A stretch of DNA of 64,000 nucleotides, taken from assembly GCA_002786915.1 (NCBI GenBank), contig PCUV01000049.1, forward strand, positions 124,001 through 188,000, given 5' to 3'. The position numbers and the translations under genes are program-made. Under the pieces are notes generated by a model. It had not been told where the DNA came from. It did not search any database and saw only the letters and a program-made list of their open reading frames with translations. Within the stretch, counting starts at the first letter, position 1. The number at the start of each line of letters is the position of its first letter. The DNA is from Comamonadaceae bacterium CG12_big_fil_rev_8_21_14_0_65_59_15 (GTDB lineage Bacteria; Pseudomonadota; Gammaproteobacteria; Burkholderiales; Burkholderiaceae_C). Below, one piece after another: positions 46,590-54,876 of this stretch.

Positions 46590-47783
46590 TTACGCGCGCC
46601 GCATCACCACAAGCCCTTTGAGGTATTCGCCCTCGGGGAAAGCCAGCGTCATCGGGTGGTCGGGCGCACCCCCCAGACGCTCATGAATGTAGCCGTCCAC
46701 GCCCGCATCACAACCTGCCGAGGCGACAATTTTGTGGAACAGGTCGGCACTGATACCCCCTGAGCAACTGTAGGTAAACAGTACGCCACCGGGTGCCAGC
46801 AGCTTGAAAGCCAACCGGTTGATGTCTTTGTAGGCGCGTGCGGCGCGATCCGCGTGCGCCACGGTAGAGGCAAACTTGGGGGGGTCCAGCACAATGGCAT
46901 CAAAACTGCGCCCTTGTTCAATGAACGCTCGCAAACAAGCGTTCACGTCTGCATCCATGAAAGTAGCCCGGGCGCTATCCAGACCGTTGAGCGCCAGGTT
47001 GGCTGCGGCTTTAACCAACGCGGGCCCCGACGAGTCAATGGAGATGACATGCTGTGCGCCACCCATCAGCGCAGCTACGGTAAAGCCGCCGGTGTAGCAA
47101 TAACAATTGAGCACCTGTCCAAACTTCAGACGCTGGGTGTAGTCAAAAAAGCGCTTGCGGCTGTCGCGCTGGTCCAGGTAAAAGCCCGTCTTGTGGCCTT
47201 CGGCAATGTTGACCGCCATTTGCCAGTCATGCTCTTGCAGCACCAGGGCCACCTCGCCCTGGCCGCGCAACCAGCCCTTGGCCTGCGGCAAACCTTCCAG
47301 CGCGCGGCTGTTGGCGTCGCTACGTTCGTAGAGTTTGGTGAGATGGGTGGCTTGCAGCAGCGCGTCCGCCAGCACGGTTTTCCAGCGCTCAGCCCCAGCC
47401 GAGGTGAACTGCGCCACCAGCGTGTCACCGTACCGGTCAACGATCAAACCGGGCAGGCCGTCGGATTCGCCATGCACCAGTCTGACACCGTTGCTTTGAA
47501 TAGCAAATCGGTCTCTGGCTCTTACTGAATGAGCGCAAGCAGCTATAAAAAATGGGGGGTCAATGCGTTGCTTTTCGTCAAAGCTCCAGACCCGGGCGCG
47601 GATTTTGGAGGCCGGACTGAACGCGGCCCAGGCCAGAAAATGGCCCTCAAAAGACTCGATCCGGACCGTTTCACCGGCATCGGCACTGCCCTTGGCAATA
47701 GCAGACTCAAAAATCCAGGGATGACGGCGCAGCAGTGATTTTTCTTTGCCTGCGCGCAGGCGTATTGACTTCAAGGCATTCAA
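46590..47783 (-). CDS. rlmI: 23S rRNA (cytosine(1962)-C5)-methyltransferase
   Basis: SAM-dependent m5C1962 methyltransferase. N-terminal PUA domain (starting SIRLRAGKEKSLLRRHPWIF), then a Rossmann domain with LNCYCYTGGFTVAAL and the DPPKFA motif. 397 aa. Residues about 76-95, at the edge of the PUA domain, are encoded by a dispersed palindromic element. Converges with the CoA-transferase gene. Confidence 0.93.
   Translation of the reverse strand: MNALKSIRLRAGKEKSLLRRHPWIFESAIAKGSADAGETVRIESFEGHFLAWAAFSPASKIRARVWSFDEKQRIDPPFFIAACAHSVRARDRFAIQSNGVRLVHGESDGLPGLIVDRYGDTLVAQFTSAGAERWKTVLADALLQATHLTKLYERSDANSRALEGLPQAKGWLRGQGEVALVLQEHDWQMAVNIAEGHKTGFYLDQRDSRKRFFDYTQRLKFGQVLNCYCYTGGFTVAALMGGAQHVISIDSSGPALVKAAANLALNGLDSARATFMDADVNACLRAFIEQGRSFDAIVLDPPKFASTVAHADRAARAYKDINRLAFKLLAPGGVLFTYSCSGGISADLFHKIVASAGCDAGVDGYIHERLGGAPDHPMTLAFPEGEYLKGLVVMRRA
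47499..47557 (-). repeat. Dispersed palindromic element, copy 6 (in rlmI)
   Basis: Minus strand reads ATTTTTTATAGCTGCTTGCG, CTCATTCAGTAAGAGCCAG, AGACCGATTTGCTATTC. Core and right-hand arm match the family. In frame within rlmI, adding ACAHSVRARDRF-type residues. Confidence 0.72.
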
Positions 47784-47878
47784 TCAGTTGAGGACAGAGC
47801 AACTCTTGATCTGCCCCGCATTTTTAATCAGTTGGGGACAGAGCAAGCTCGCTGCGCGTAGCCTTGGTCTGTCCCGCA
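47781..47878. repeat. Second pair of the AATCAGTTGGGG palindromic repeat
   Basis: Unit 1 (47781-47820) and unit 2 (47826-47878) both start (C)AATCAGTTG(A/G)GGACAGAGCA and end (T)CTG(T/C)CCCGCA. Unit 2 has the outer stem GGGACAGA / TCTGTCCC. Same flank and layout as 2712-2805 but diverged inside. It lies between the start of rlmI and the next gene. Confidence 0.75.
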
Positions 47879-47883
47879 AAATC

Positions 47884-48198
47884 TCAGTAGGTAATCGCCA
47901 TGGCCGGCACATCGACACGAATCATCGGCTTGCCCAACGCCGCGCTGACAGCGGCCACGTACTCGGACGACCATTTGGCGTCGCCCAGCAACTTGGCACC
48001 GGCCGCTTGCGTGACCACCAGAATCTTGTCGGCAGTGAGCACCTTGCCGCTGGCGCGCAGGGGCTCGCACTCGAGGGTGGTGAATTGCTGGTCCAGCCAG
48101 GCACGGGCTGCGTCGTGCGCCAGCGGTGCCGTTCCGGCCGGAACGTGGAAGGTGAATTCAACACCCTTGTCCAACATCACACTGATTTGCTTTTGCAT
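47884..48198 (-). CDS. Conserved hypothetical protein, 104 aa
   Basis: Small soluble protein, no signal peptide or membrane helix, one Cys. Sequence flows as an alpha/beta domain (ISVMLDKGVEFTFHVPAG, ILVVTQAAGAKLLGDAKW). No family recognised. It sits 33 bases after xerC on the same strand, possibly the last gene of the dapF-DUF484-xerC unit. Confidence 0.7.
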   Translation of the reverse strand: MQKQISVMLDKGVEFTFHVPAGTAPLAHDAARAWLDQQFTTLECEPLRASGKVLTADKILVVTQAAGAKLLGDAKWSSEYVAAVSAALGKPMIRVDVPAMAITY

Positions 48199-48231
48199 AG
48201 ATCGTCCGTTGAAGAAAATTGAGAAAGTACG

Positions 48232-49206
48232 CTATTTTGACCCAGTTGGTTTGAGGTGCGCACGCGGATGCGCTGCATCGTAGGTTTTGGCCAGGTGGCT
48301 AAAGTCAAGCCGAGTGTAAATCTGCGTGGTGCTGATGTTGGCGTGACCCAGCAGTTCCTGCACACCGCGCAGATCACAGCTGGACTGCAACACATGGCTG
48401 GCAAACGAATGCCGCAGCATGTGCGGGTGCACTGGCGCGGCCAGCCCGGCCTGCAAACTGCGTGCACGCACGCGCTTCCAGATCGACTGCGCGGTCAGCC
48501 GCTGGCCGCCGCGACCAATGAACAACGCCGGCGACACCGCGCCCAGCGCGCGGCCAGGCTCGTCTGCACCCAGCGCCGCCACAGGCCGCTTTGGATGGCG
48601 CACCTGCAACCAGCGCTCTATCGCCCGCACCGCCTGCGCGCCCACGGGCACCACCCGGCGCTTGCTGCCCTTGCCCAGCACATGCGCTTCACCGGCTTGC
48701 AGGTCAACCCAGCCACGCGCTTCAGTACTGGCCTGCACATCCAGCCCGGTCACTTCGCCCAGCCGCAGACCGCCGCCATAGAGCAATTCCACCAGCGCCT
48801 GGTCGCGCGCTTCCAGCCAGGGATCGGCACCGGCGCTGGCAAAACTGGCCAGGCGCACCGCGTCATCGACACTCAGCGCCTTGGGCAGAGGTTTGGATGC
48901 CTTGGGGGCGCGCACGTCCGCCAAAGGGTTGCTGGGCACCAGACCCTCTCGCCCAGCCCAGCTATAAAAACCACGCCAGCCCGACAAAATCAGCGCAATG
49001 CCGCGCGCACTGCGCCCACCGCTGTGCATCTGCGCCACCCAGCGCCGCACCTGCGCGGGCTGCACTTGCACCAGTGTCAGGCCGGCTTGTTGTGCGTAGC
49101 GGCAGAGTTTGTCCAAGTCCAGCGCGTACAGGGTAACGGTGCGCTCGGCCAGGCGTTTTTCAAAGCGTACATGGTCCAGGTAGCGCGCAACCAGCGGGTC
49201 TGACAT
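48232..49206 (-). CDS. xerC: Tyrosine recombinase XerC
   Basis: Resolves chromosome dimers at dif with XerD. N-terminal SAM-like domain (YLDHVRFEKRLAERTVTLYA), catalytic residues visible in LRLGEVTGLD, HMLRHSFASH and LLGHANISTTQIYTRLD with the nucleophile Tyr. 324 aa from ATG 49206. Position after a DUF484 gene and dapF is the classic xerC setting. Confidence 0.94.
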   Translation of the reverse strand: MSDPLVARYLDHVRFEKRLAERTVTLYALDLDKLCRYAQQAGLTLVQVQPAQVRRWVAQMHSGGRSARGIALILSGWRGFYSWAGREGLVPSNPLADVRAPKASKPLPKALSVDDAVRLASFASAGADPWLEARDQALVELLYGGGLRLGEVTGLDVQASTEARGWVDLQAGEAHVLGKGSKRRVVPVGAQAVRAIERWLQVRHPKRPVAALGADEPGRALGAVSPALFIGRGGQRLTAQSIWKRVRARSLQAGLAAPVHPHMLRHSFASHVLQSSCDLRGVQELLGHANISTTQIYTRLDFSHLAKTYDAAHPRAHLKPTGSK

Positions 49207-49210
49207 GGTC

Positions 49211-49921
49211 TTACCGCAGCGGCGACAGCGCAGCGCTGGCCAAATCCGCGATGCGCGCCAGAAAATCGGTGCCCATGGTGCTGTTGAAGCGCTGCGCGTC
49301 AGGCGAGGCCAGCACCAGCAGCCCAAAGGCCGCAGCCACGCCCTGTGCTGCATCCGCAGGCAAGGCGCGCAGCGGCAAAATCGCCAGGGAGACCGCTGCT
49401 TGCGGTTCGGGCAACCAGTTGATGGCCTCCAACCCGGCGTTGACGCCGCAATACGGCTCGGTCAGCGAGGTAGCAAACAGCTTGGCGTCGTCGCTCACGC
49501 CCTGGGAAAAGTCGCATCCGGCGTAGGCGGGGGCCACGCCCCAGACTTTGATGCCTACCTGCGGCACCGAAAACTGGTTGGCCAGTTCACCGGCCATCAA
49601 CTGCGGCAGATCACGCGGGTCGGTGGCCAAAAACAAGGCACGCGCCCACAGCAGCAATTTGTCGGACAGCACCATGTTTTCATTCACGTTGCGGATCATG
49701 TCCATGATGCGCTGCTCGAGCATGCGAATCTTGTCGCGCAGCATCTGGGCCTGACGCTCTTGCAGGCTGACCGTGCGCTGGCTGTGCGGACTGGACAACT
49801 GCACCGTGGCCAACAGCTCGGCATGACGCTCAAAAAAATCGGGCGTGTTGACCAGGTAGTTGGCAATGTCGTCTTCGGTGATCGGGTTGGCAATCGCGCT
49901 GGGCAGGGATGATTGGGGCAT
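49211..49921 (-). CDS. DUF484 family protein
   Basis: 236 aa, GAF-like fold expected for DUF484 (as YigA): ITEDDIANYLVNTPDFFERH at the start, coiled-coil QERQAQMLRDKIRMLEQRIM, then the GAF-like domain. Function unknown; always near xerC. 4 bases before xerC and 19 after dapF. Confidence 0.92.
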   Translation of the reverse strand: MPQSSLPSAIANPITEDDIANYLVNTPDFFERHAELLATVQLSSPHSQRTVSLQERQAQMLRDKIRMLEQRIMDMIRNVNENMVLSDKLLLWARALFLATDPRDLPQLMAGELANQFSVPQVGIKVWGVAPAYAGCDFSQGVSDDAKLFATSLTEPYCGVNAGLEAINWLPEPQAAVSLAILPLRALPADAAQGVAAAFGLLVLASPDAQRFNSTMGTDFLARIADLASAALSPLR

Positions 49922-49940
49922 GACGGTGACTCGCAAAAAA

Positions 49941-50819
49941 TCAGGACAGGTTGGACGGTAGTTCAATGGTGCCACGAAACACGGTGGTGGCCGGGCCGGT
50001 CATCATGACCGGGGCGTCGCCACCCGCCCAGGCGATGGTCAACACGCCGCCGTGCGTGTGCACGTCCACCGTATCATCAAGCAACCCGAAACGGATGCCC
50101 GCCACCACCGCCGCGCACGCGCCAGACCCACACGCCAGCGTTTCACCGGCACCGCGCTCGTACACACGCAGGCGAATCTGACGGCGTGATTGCACCTGCA
50201 TAAAGCCCGCATTGACACGGTTTGAAAAAAACGCGTGGTGCTCAATCAGCGGACCTTGTTGCAGCACCGGGGCCGTGTCCACATCGTCCACCACCTGCAC
50301 CGCGTGCGGGTTACCCATCGACAAAACTGCTACATCAACCGTAGCTGTCTGCGCTTTATCAGCAAGCGCTAGAGGCCATTTTTGCCATAAGCCTTGGGGC
50401 ACGGGCCGGGCCGTACCCGGCGTAAACGGAATGCGCGCCAGATCAAACACTGGCCGCCCCATGTTGACGGTGACGCGGCCGTCGGGCCGCAAAACAGGCT
50501 CGATCACCCCGCCCTGGGTTTGCACCCGGATCGCGTCTTTGTCGGTTAGCCCAGCGTCGCGCACAAAGCGGGCAAAACAACGCGCACCGTTGCCGCATTG
50601 CTCCACCTGGGCACCGTCGGCGTTGTGGATGACGTACTCAAAATCAATGCCCGGCGCAGGCGATGGGCGCACCGTCAGAATCTGGTCAGCGCCCACGCCA
50701 AAGTGCCGGTCAGCCAAAAAACGGAACTGCGCGGCAGACAATCCATAGCACGTCTGGGTTTCGTCCAGCACCACAAAGTCGTTTCCGGCGCCGTGCATTT
50801 TGGTGAAGGGAATCTGCAT
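49941..50819 (-). CDS. dapF: Diaminopimelate epimerase
   Basis: Makes meso-DAP, the amino acid added by MurE of this window. Two catalytic Cys in [12 protein letters not shown] and [13 protein letters not shown]. At 292 aa it is slightly long; residues about 144-164 ([19 protein letters not shown] region) coincide with a dispersed palindromic element. Divergent from the NUDIX-MBL gene. Confidence 0.95.
   Translation of the reverse strand: MQIPFTKMHGAGNDFVVLDETQTCYGLSAAQFRFLADRHFGVGADQILTVRPSPAPGIDFEYVIHNADGAQVEQCGNGARCFARFVRDAGLTDKDAIRVQTQGGVIEPVLRPDGRVTVNMGRPVFDLARIPFTPGTARPVPQGLWQKWPLALADKAQTATVDVAVLSMGNPHAVQVVDDVDTAPVLQQGPLIEHHAFFSNRVNAGFMQVQSRRQIRLRVYERGAGETLACGSGACAAVVAGIRFGLLDDTVDVHTHGGVLTIAWAGGDAPVMMTGPATTVFRGTIELPSNLS
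50328..50390 (+). repeat. Dispersed palindromic element, copy 7 (in dapF)
   Basis: Plus strand reads TGCTACATCAACCGTAGCTG, TCTGCGCTTTATCAG, CAAGCGCTAGAGGCC, ATTTTTGCCATAA. Clear pairing of TGCGCTT with AAGCGC(T). In frame in dapF (antisense to the gene). Confidence 0.75.
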
Positions 50820-50918
50820 GACACGGATTATCTACTCGAGAGTACAAGCCAACCGGTCACAAACTGCACGCCAAAAACGGCCCGTAGGCGCTGGCGCGCC
50901 GTGACTGATAATTTGCCC

Positions 50919-52598
50919 ATGCTCCGCCCTACCCAGCTCTTGCACCCTGCCCGCCCCCCCGCACCCGCACGCGCCGCCGCCACGGTGCTGTTGCTGCGCG
51001 ACACCCTCGAGGGCATCGAGGTACTGATGACCCGCCGCTCGGCCAAAGCCAGTTTTGTGCCCGGCGCGTTCGTCTTCCCCGGTGGCGGCATCGACGCGGC
51101 CGACGGCTGCTGTTTTGACGTGGCCACGCGCCGCGCCACGCAAAGTGACGCAGCCTTGACCGAAGCCATTGCTGCCATCCGTGAAAGCTTTGAAGAGCTG
51201 GGCATTTTGCTGGCGCAGCGCCGTGACGGCAGTTGGGCCACACAAACGGATATCGACACGATGGACCGCCACGCCCCGTTTGCCGCCCAATGCGCCGCGC
51301 ACGGTCTGCGGCTGGTGGCAGACCAGGTGCAGGTGCTGGCGCGCTGGGTGACCGACCGCGACCTGCCCAAACGCTTTGACGTGCCCTTTCTGGTGGCACG
51401 CATGCCGCCCGGACAAACGCCAGTGGCCGACGAGGCGGAGCAGTTCGAGCCGGTCTGGGTGCGCCCGGTCGACGCGCTGGCGCAGCATCAGGCGGGCCAC
51501 TTTTTCATGATCTTTCCGACCATCAGGACGCTGGAGCGGCTACAGGGCTTTGCCACCGTACAGGCAGTACTGGACGCCTGCGCGGTGTCTGAAGACCCGC
51601 TGTTTGTGAGCTGTCCGCGCGCCGGGCTGCTGGGCGGGCGCGAGGCGCGCTACATGGAGCACGACTTGCCGTTTGGCGAACTGGCGCTGGTGTGCCCCGA
51701 CGGCCAGATCGTGCACCCGCTAGACTGGCAAAGCGATCACCCGGTGCCGCTGCTCAAAAACGTTCTGCGCCTGACCGCGCCCAACCCCGGCGCCATGACC
51801 GGCCCGGGCACCAACAGTTACCTGGTGGGCGAGCCCGCCACCGGCTACATCGCCATCGATCCCGGACCGGCCGACGCCGAGCACCTGGACAAACTGTGGC
51901 GCGCCGCAGGCGGCGATATACGCGCCATTGTCTGCACGCACTCGCACCCCGACCACGCCCCCGGCGCCTTGCCGTTGCAAGCGCTGTGCCGCGACGCCGG
52001 GCAAGGCGTACCACCGATTCTGGGCCTACCCAGTGCCGCCACGGCACGCGCCGCCAGTGCTTTTGCGCCCGACAAAACGCTACAAAATAACGAGCTGCTT
52101 ACGCTTGTTCCACCTGTGCTGGAGGGTGATTTGGCATATAAAGCCGGGCACACGCTACGCGTCATCCATACGCCCGGCCACGCCGCCAACCATGTGTGTC
52201 TGGTGTTGCTGCAAGACGGTCTGCTGTTTTCTGGCGACCATATTCTGAACGGCAGCACCACGGTGGTGGACCCGCCCGACGGCGACATGAACGACTACCT
52301 GGCGTCGCTGGATCTGTTGCGCGCGATTTGTGTGGAGCACAACGTGCACTTCATCCTGCCCGCGCACGGCTACGCCATGGGCGGCCCGGGCACTGAGGCG
52401 CTGGCCGTGATCGACCAGCTCAAGGCGCACCGCCTGGCGCGCGAAGCCAAGGTGCTGGATGCCATGCAAGCCCTGCCAGACGGCACGCTGGACGACTGGC
52501 TGGCATGCGTTTACGACGACGTACCGCAGCGCCTCTGGCCGGTGGCCATGCGCTCGCTGATGGCGCACGTCGATCGCATCGAGTCGCTGCGCACATGA
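50919..52598 (+). CDS. NUDIX hydrolase - metallo-beta-lactamase-fold fusion
   Basis: 559 aa with two domains. About residues 12-265 are NUDIX-like: VLLLRDTLEGIEVLMTRR, GAFVFPGGGIDAAD and an imperfect Nudix box (AIAAIRESFEELGIL). About 285-525 are an MBL fold like LACTB2: GTNSYLVG, the zinc motif THSHPDHAPG near residue 340, GHAANHVCLVL and SGDHIL. Possible roles are nucleotide or CoA hydrolysis plus a thioester or RNA hydrolase; none is proven. ATG 50919 is chosen over a longer frame that overlaps dapF. Residues about 387-409 are encoded by a dispersed element. Confidence 0.88.
   Translation: MLRPTQLLHPARPPAPARAAATVLLLRDTLEGIEVLMTRRSAKASFVPGAFVFPGGGIDAADGCCFDVATRRATQSDAALTEAIAAIRESFEELGILLAQRRDGSWATQTDIDTMDRHAPFAAQCAAHGLRLVADQVQVLARWVTDRDLPKRFDVPFLVARMPPGQTPVADEAEQFEPVWVRPVDALAQHQAGHFFMIFPTIRTLERLQGFATVQAVLDACAVSEDPLFVSCPRAGLLGGREARYMEHDLPFGELALVCPDGQIVHPLDWQSDHPVPLLKNVLRLTAPNPGAMTGPGTNSYLVGEPATGYIAIDPGPADAEHLDKLWRAAGGDIRAIVCTHSHPDHAPGALPLQALCRDAGQGVPPILGLPSAATARAASAFAPDKTLQNNELLTLVPPVLEGDLAYKAGHTLRVIHTPGHAANHVCLVLLQDGLLFSGDHILNGSTTVVDPPDGDMNDYLASLDLLRAICVEHNVHFILPAHGYAMGGPGTEALAVIDQLKAHRLAREAKVLDAMQALPDGTLDDWLACVYDDVPQRLWPVAMRSLMAHVDRIESLRT
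52078..52145 (+). repeat. Dispersed palindromic element, copy 8 (in the NUDIX-MBL gene)
   Basis: Reads CTACAAAATAACGAGCTGCT, TACGCTTGTTCCACC, TGTGCTGGAGGGTGA, TTTGGCATATAAAG. Matches AGCTGCTTGCGCTTGTT...GCGCTAGAGGCC...TTTGGCATA. Same strand as the gene; in frame between the GLPSA and HTLRVIHTPGHA parts of the MBL domain. Confidence 0.7.
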
Positions 52599-53359
52599 AG
52601 ACGCCTCTGCCCGAGGCGGGGGAGCGCCTGGCCAAGCGCGTGGCGCAGTTGAGCGGTCGCTCGCGCCGCGAGGCCGAACAACTCATCGAAGGCGGTTGGG
52701 TGCAGGTCAACGGCGTGGTGGTTGAAGAGCCCATGGCGCGTGTGACCGACCAAACCGTGGTGATTGACCCAGCTGCCAGCCCGATGGCGCTGACTGACGT
52801 GACGCTGCTGCTGCACAAGCCGCCGGGGCTGGACGCCATGGCCGCGCTGGGTGGCGCCAACCGGCACGTCAAGCCCGCGCAGCAGTTGCTGCAGGCGGCA
52901 ACGCACTGGGCACAAGACCCAGCCGGCCAGCGCGCGCTCAAACGTCACCTGAGCAAGCTCACCCCGGCTATGCCGCTGGAAACTGCCGCCAGCGGGCTGG
53001 TGGTGTTCACGCAAGACTGGCGCGTGCTGCGCAAGCTCACCGATGATGCGGCATTCATTGAGCATGAATTTCTGGTGGAGGTGCAAGGCGAGATCAGCGC
53101 CGAGCCATTGCACCATCTCAACGCCCTGGGGGTGATGGAAAAACTGCCGCCGTTCAAGGCCAGCGTGAACAGCACGCATGAGGGCCTCACGCGGCTGCGC
53201 TTTGCCGTCAAGGGCGCGCACCCAGGGTTGATCGCCTACCTGTGCGAGCGCGCAGGGCTGCACATGGTGTCGATGAAGCGCCTGCGCATCGGGCGCGTTA
53301 CGCTGGCCCATTTGCCCGAGGGGCTGTGGCGCTATCTGGGGGATGGGGAGCGGTTTTAG
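52595..53359 (+). CDS. RsuA/RluB-family pseudouridine synthase-like protein, catalytic Asp replaced
   Basis: 254 aa. N-terminal S4 RNA-binding domain (ERLAKRVAQLSGRSRREAEQ then VQVNG), then the RsuA-type fold. In active members the motif is GRLDxxTxGLLxLT with catalytic Asp; here the same position reads MPLETAASGLVVFTQ, so Arg and Asp are gone and Glu stands at the Asp column. RNA binding may persist without isomerase activity. ATG overlaps the stop of the NUDIX-MBL gene. Confidence 0.82.
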   Translation: MKTPLPEAGERLAKRVAQLSGRSRREAEQLIEGGWVQVNGVVVEEPMARVTDQTVVIDPAASPMALTDVTLLLHKPPGLDAMAALGGANRHVKPAQQLLQAATHWAQDPAGQRALKRHLSKLTPAMPLETAASGLVVFTQDWRVLRKLTDDAAFIEHEFLVEVQGEISAEPLHHLNALGVMEKLPPFKASVNSTHEGLTRLRFAVKGAHPGLIAYLCERAGLHMVSMKRLRIGRVTLAHLPEGLWRYLGDGERF

Positions 53360-53461
53360 GAAGCTACCGCCTGATCGGAAACTTGATCTGGTCTCGCATG
53401 CTGGACGAGGTAAAGCAGCCGCTTTCGGTTGAACCCGCGCAGCGGCTGCCTTGGGCGGTCT

Positions 53462-53678
53462 CCTCATACTGGAGTACCAGAAATCGTCAACCGCCCAAGC
53501 CAGCCACTGCGCTAGACGCTACAAATAAAAAAGCAGCAGTCGCCCTCAAATCGAGGGCTGTGGGGCAAATCGGGCCATCCCAACGGGTTGCCTTCTGACT
53601 CAAACACCGCCCGCCTACCCACACATCGCGTGGTAACCGGTGGCGGCGAACACCGATTTCTGGTACTCCAGCATGAGG
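53462..53678. repeat. 25-bp inverted repeat flanking 167 bases
   Basis: CCTCATACTGGAGTACCAGA AATCG at 53462-53486 is repeated in inverse at 53654-53678 with one mismatch; the inner 18 bp are perfect. The enclosed 167 bases encode nothing recognised. This is the size and layout of a MITE-like element or an inversion scar. Confidence 0.7.
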
Positions 53679-53752
53679 GGTTCGCTGCTACCGGTTGCCG
53701 CGCGGGGCGCACCAATGATGTCTGCCGTACTGAAGTGATCCCAAGTCCATGG

Positions 53753-53773
53753 ATGCCGGATCAAGTCCGGCAT
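53753..53773. repeat. Short palindrome ATGCCGGA-TCAAG-TCCGGCAT
   Basis: 8-bp perfect arms with a 5-base loop. This exact type (GCCGGATCAAGTCCGGCATGA) is a well-known dispersed intergenic repeat of many proteobacteria. It is 66 bases past the nhaR stop and could help end its transcript. Confidence 0.75.
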
Positions 53774-53839
53774 GACAACACTTGCTGTCACGGCAAAAAA
53801 CATGCAGGCAACCCGAAAATCCACGCCGATCAATCTTCA

Positions 53840-54736
53840 TCACTCCCCAAACAATTGCCCCCGCGCGGCGTCGGTGATGGCCAGCACGCAGGGGTGGCTG
53901 ATGCGTCGCTCCACCGACACGGCATAGAACTCTTCCACTAGCTCGTCGGTGCGCCCGATCACCTGCACGCCAAACTGGGCGCGGGTTTCGTCCTCCAAAA
54001 CGGTGGGGGCCATGAACACACCCTGCCCTTCGCGGCCAAAGGCTTTCATTAGTGCGGCGTCGTCAAATTCGCCCACCACCACCGGCGCCACCTGGTGCCG
54101 GGCAAACCAACCCTCCAACTGCTGGCGTACCGACGCCGACGCACCCGGCACCAGCATTGGCACGCCGTCCAGACACGCAGGGAAACCGCCCTGGATGCGC
54201 GGCGCCAACACCGGCGCGCAGAAAAAACTCAGGGCGCTGCGGCCCAACGCATGGTTGAACGCCTTCACACTCACACGTTTGTGCATGGGTTCGTCGGTAA
54301 TCACCAGGTCCAGCCGATGCAGCGCCAATGCGGCCAGCAGGTCGTCAAACTTGCCCTCGCTGGCCAGCAACTTCACGGGTTGATCAATTTGCAAGGCCGG
54401 TTCCAGCAAGCGGTAGGCGACCGATTTGGAGACCGAGTCCGCCACACCCACCCGAAAGTCCAGCCGCTTTTGCGCGCCGCGCACCTGGCGCAACGCACTC
54501 TCCAGGTCTTGCCCCAGACTGAATATCTGGTCGGCGTAACCTAGCGCCAGACGGCCGTGCTCGGTCAGCTCCAACTGGCGCCCGGACTTGCGAAACAGCT
54601 TGCGCCCCAGCCAGTCTTCGAGCAGCTTGATCTGACCCGAGAGCGTTTGTGGCGTGGTGTGCAGTTGCTCACCGGCGCGCATGATGCCACCGGCGCGCGC
54701 CGTAACCCAAAAATAGTAAAGATGCTTGAAATTCAT
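53840..54736 (-). CDS. nhaR: LysR-family regulator NhaR
   Basis: 298-aa LysR regulator. N-terminal HTH of NhaR type (MNFKHLYYFWVTARAGGIMR, LHTTPQTLSGQIKLLE), then the substrate-binding domain. NhaR responds to Na+ and controls antiporter and other genes; no nhaA is in the window, so the target is not evident. Divergent from the IscR-like gene with a dyad-rich gap between. Confidence 0.9.
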   Translation of the reverse strand: MNFKHLYYFWVTARAGGIMRAGEQLHTTPQTLSGQIKLLEDWLGRKLFRKSGRQLELTEHGRLALGYADQIFSLGQDLESALRQVRGAQKRLDFRVGVADSVSKSVAYRLLEPALQIDQPVKLLASEGKFDDLLAALALHRLDLVITDEPMHKRVSVKAFNHALGRSALSFFCAPVLAPRIQGGFPACLDGVPMLVPGASASVRQQLEGWFARHQVAPVVVGEFDDAALMKAFGREGQGVFMAPTVLEDETRAQFGVQVIGRTDELVEEFYAVSVERRISHPCVLAITDAARGQLFGE

Positions 54737-54762
54737 CGGATCAACCTCAATTACCCGCACAA

Positions 54763-54815
54763 CACTTCGTGTTTATCGAAGTTTAATTGTTACAAATTCG
54801 AATTTACACGAAGTG
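54763..54815. promoter_or_regulatory. Nested dyads in the nhaR / IscR-like divergent promoter
   Basis: CACTTCGTG (54763-54771) and CACGAAGTG (54807-54815) are perfect inverted copies; between them lies the 12-bp palindrome AAATTCGAATTT (54794-54805). Likely operator(s) for one or both flanking regulators. Confidence 0.6.
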
Positions 54816-54876
54816 AATTGAACTTTACAGTTGCGCCCTGTGTCCACTGTTTCGGACACTGACAGGAGATACCACC

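Larger units (their letters stand above)
53360..53839. other. Gene-free interval between the pseudouridine-synthase-like gene and nhaR
   Basis: 480 bases with repeats but no supported gene. Contains a long-range inverted repeat (53462-53486 with 53654-53678) and the palindrome at 53753-53773. Several 60-120-codon frames cross it in different directions; none has a family match. Confidence 0.65.
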
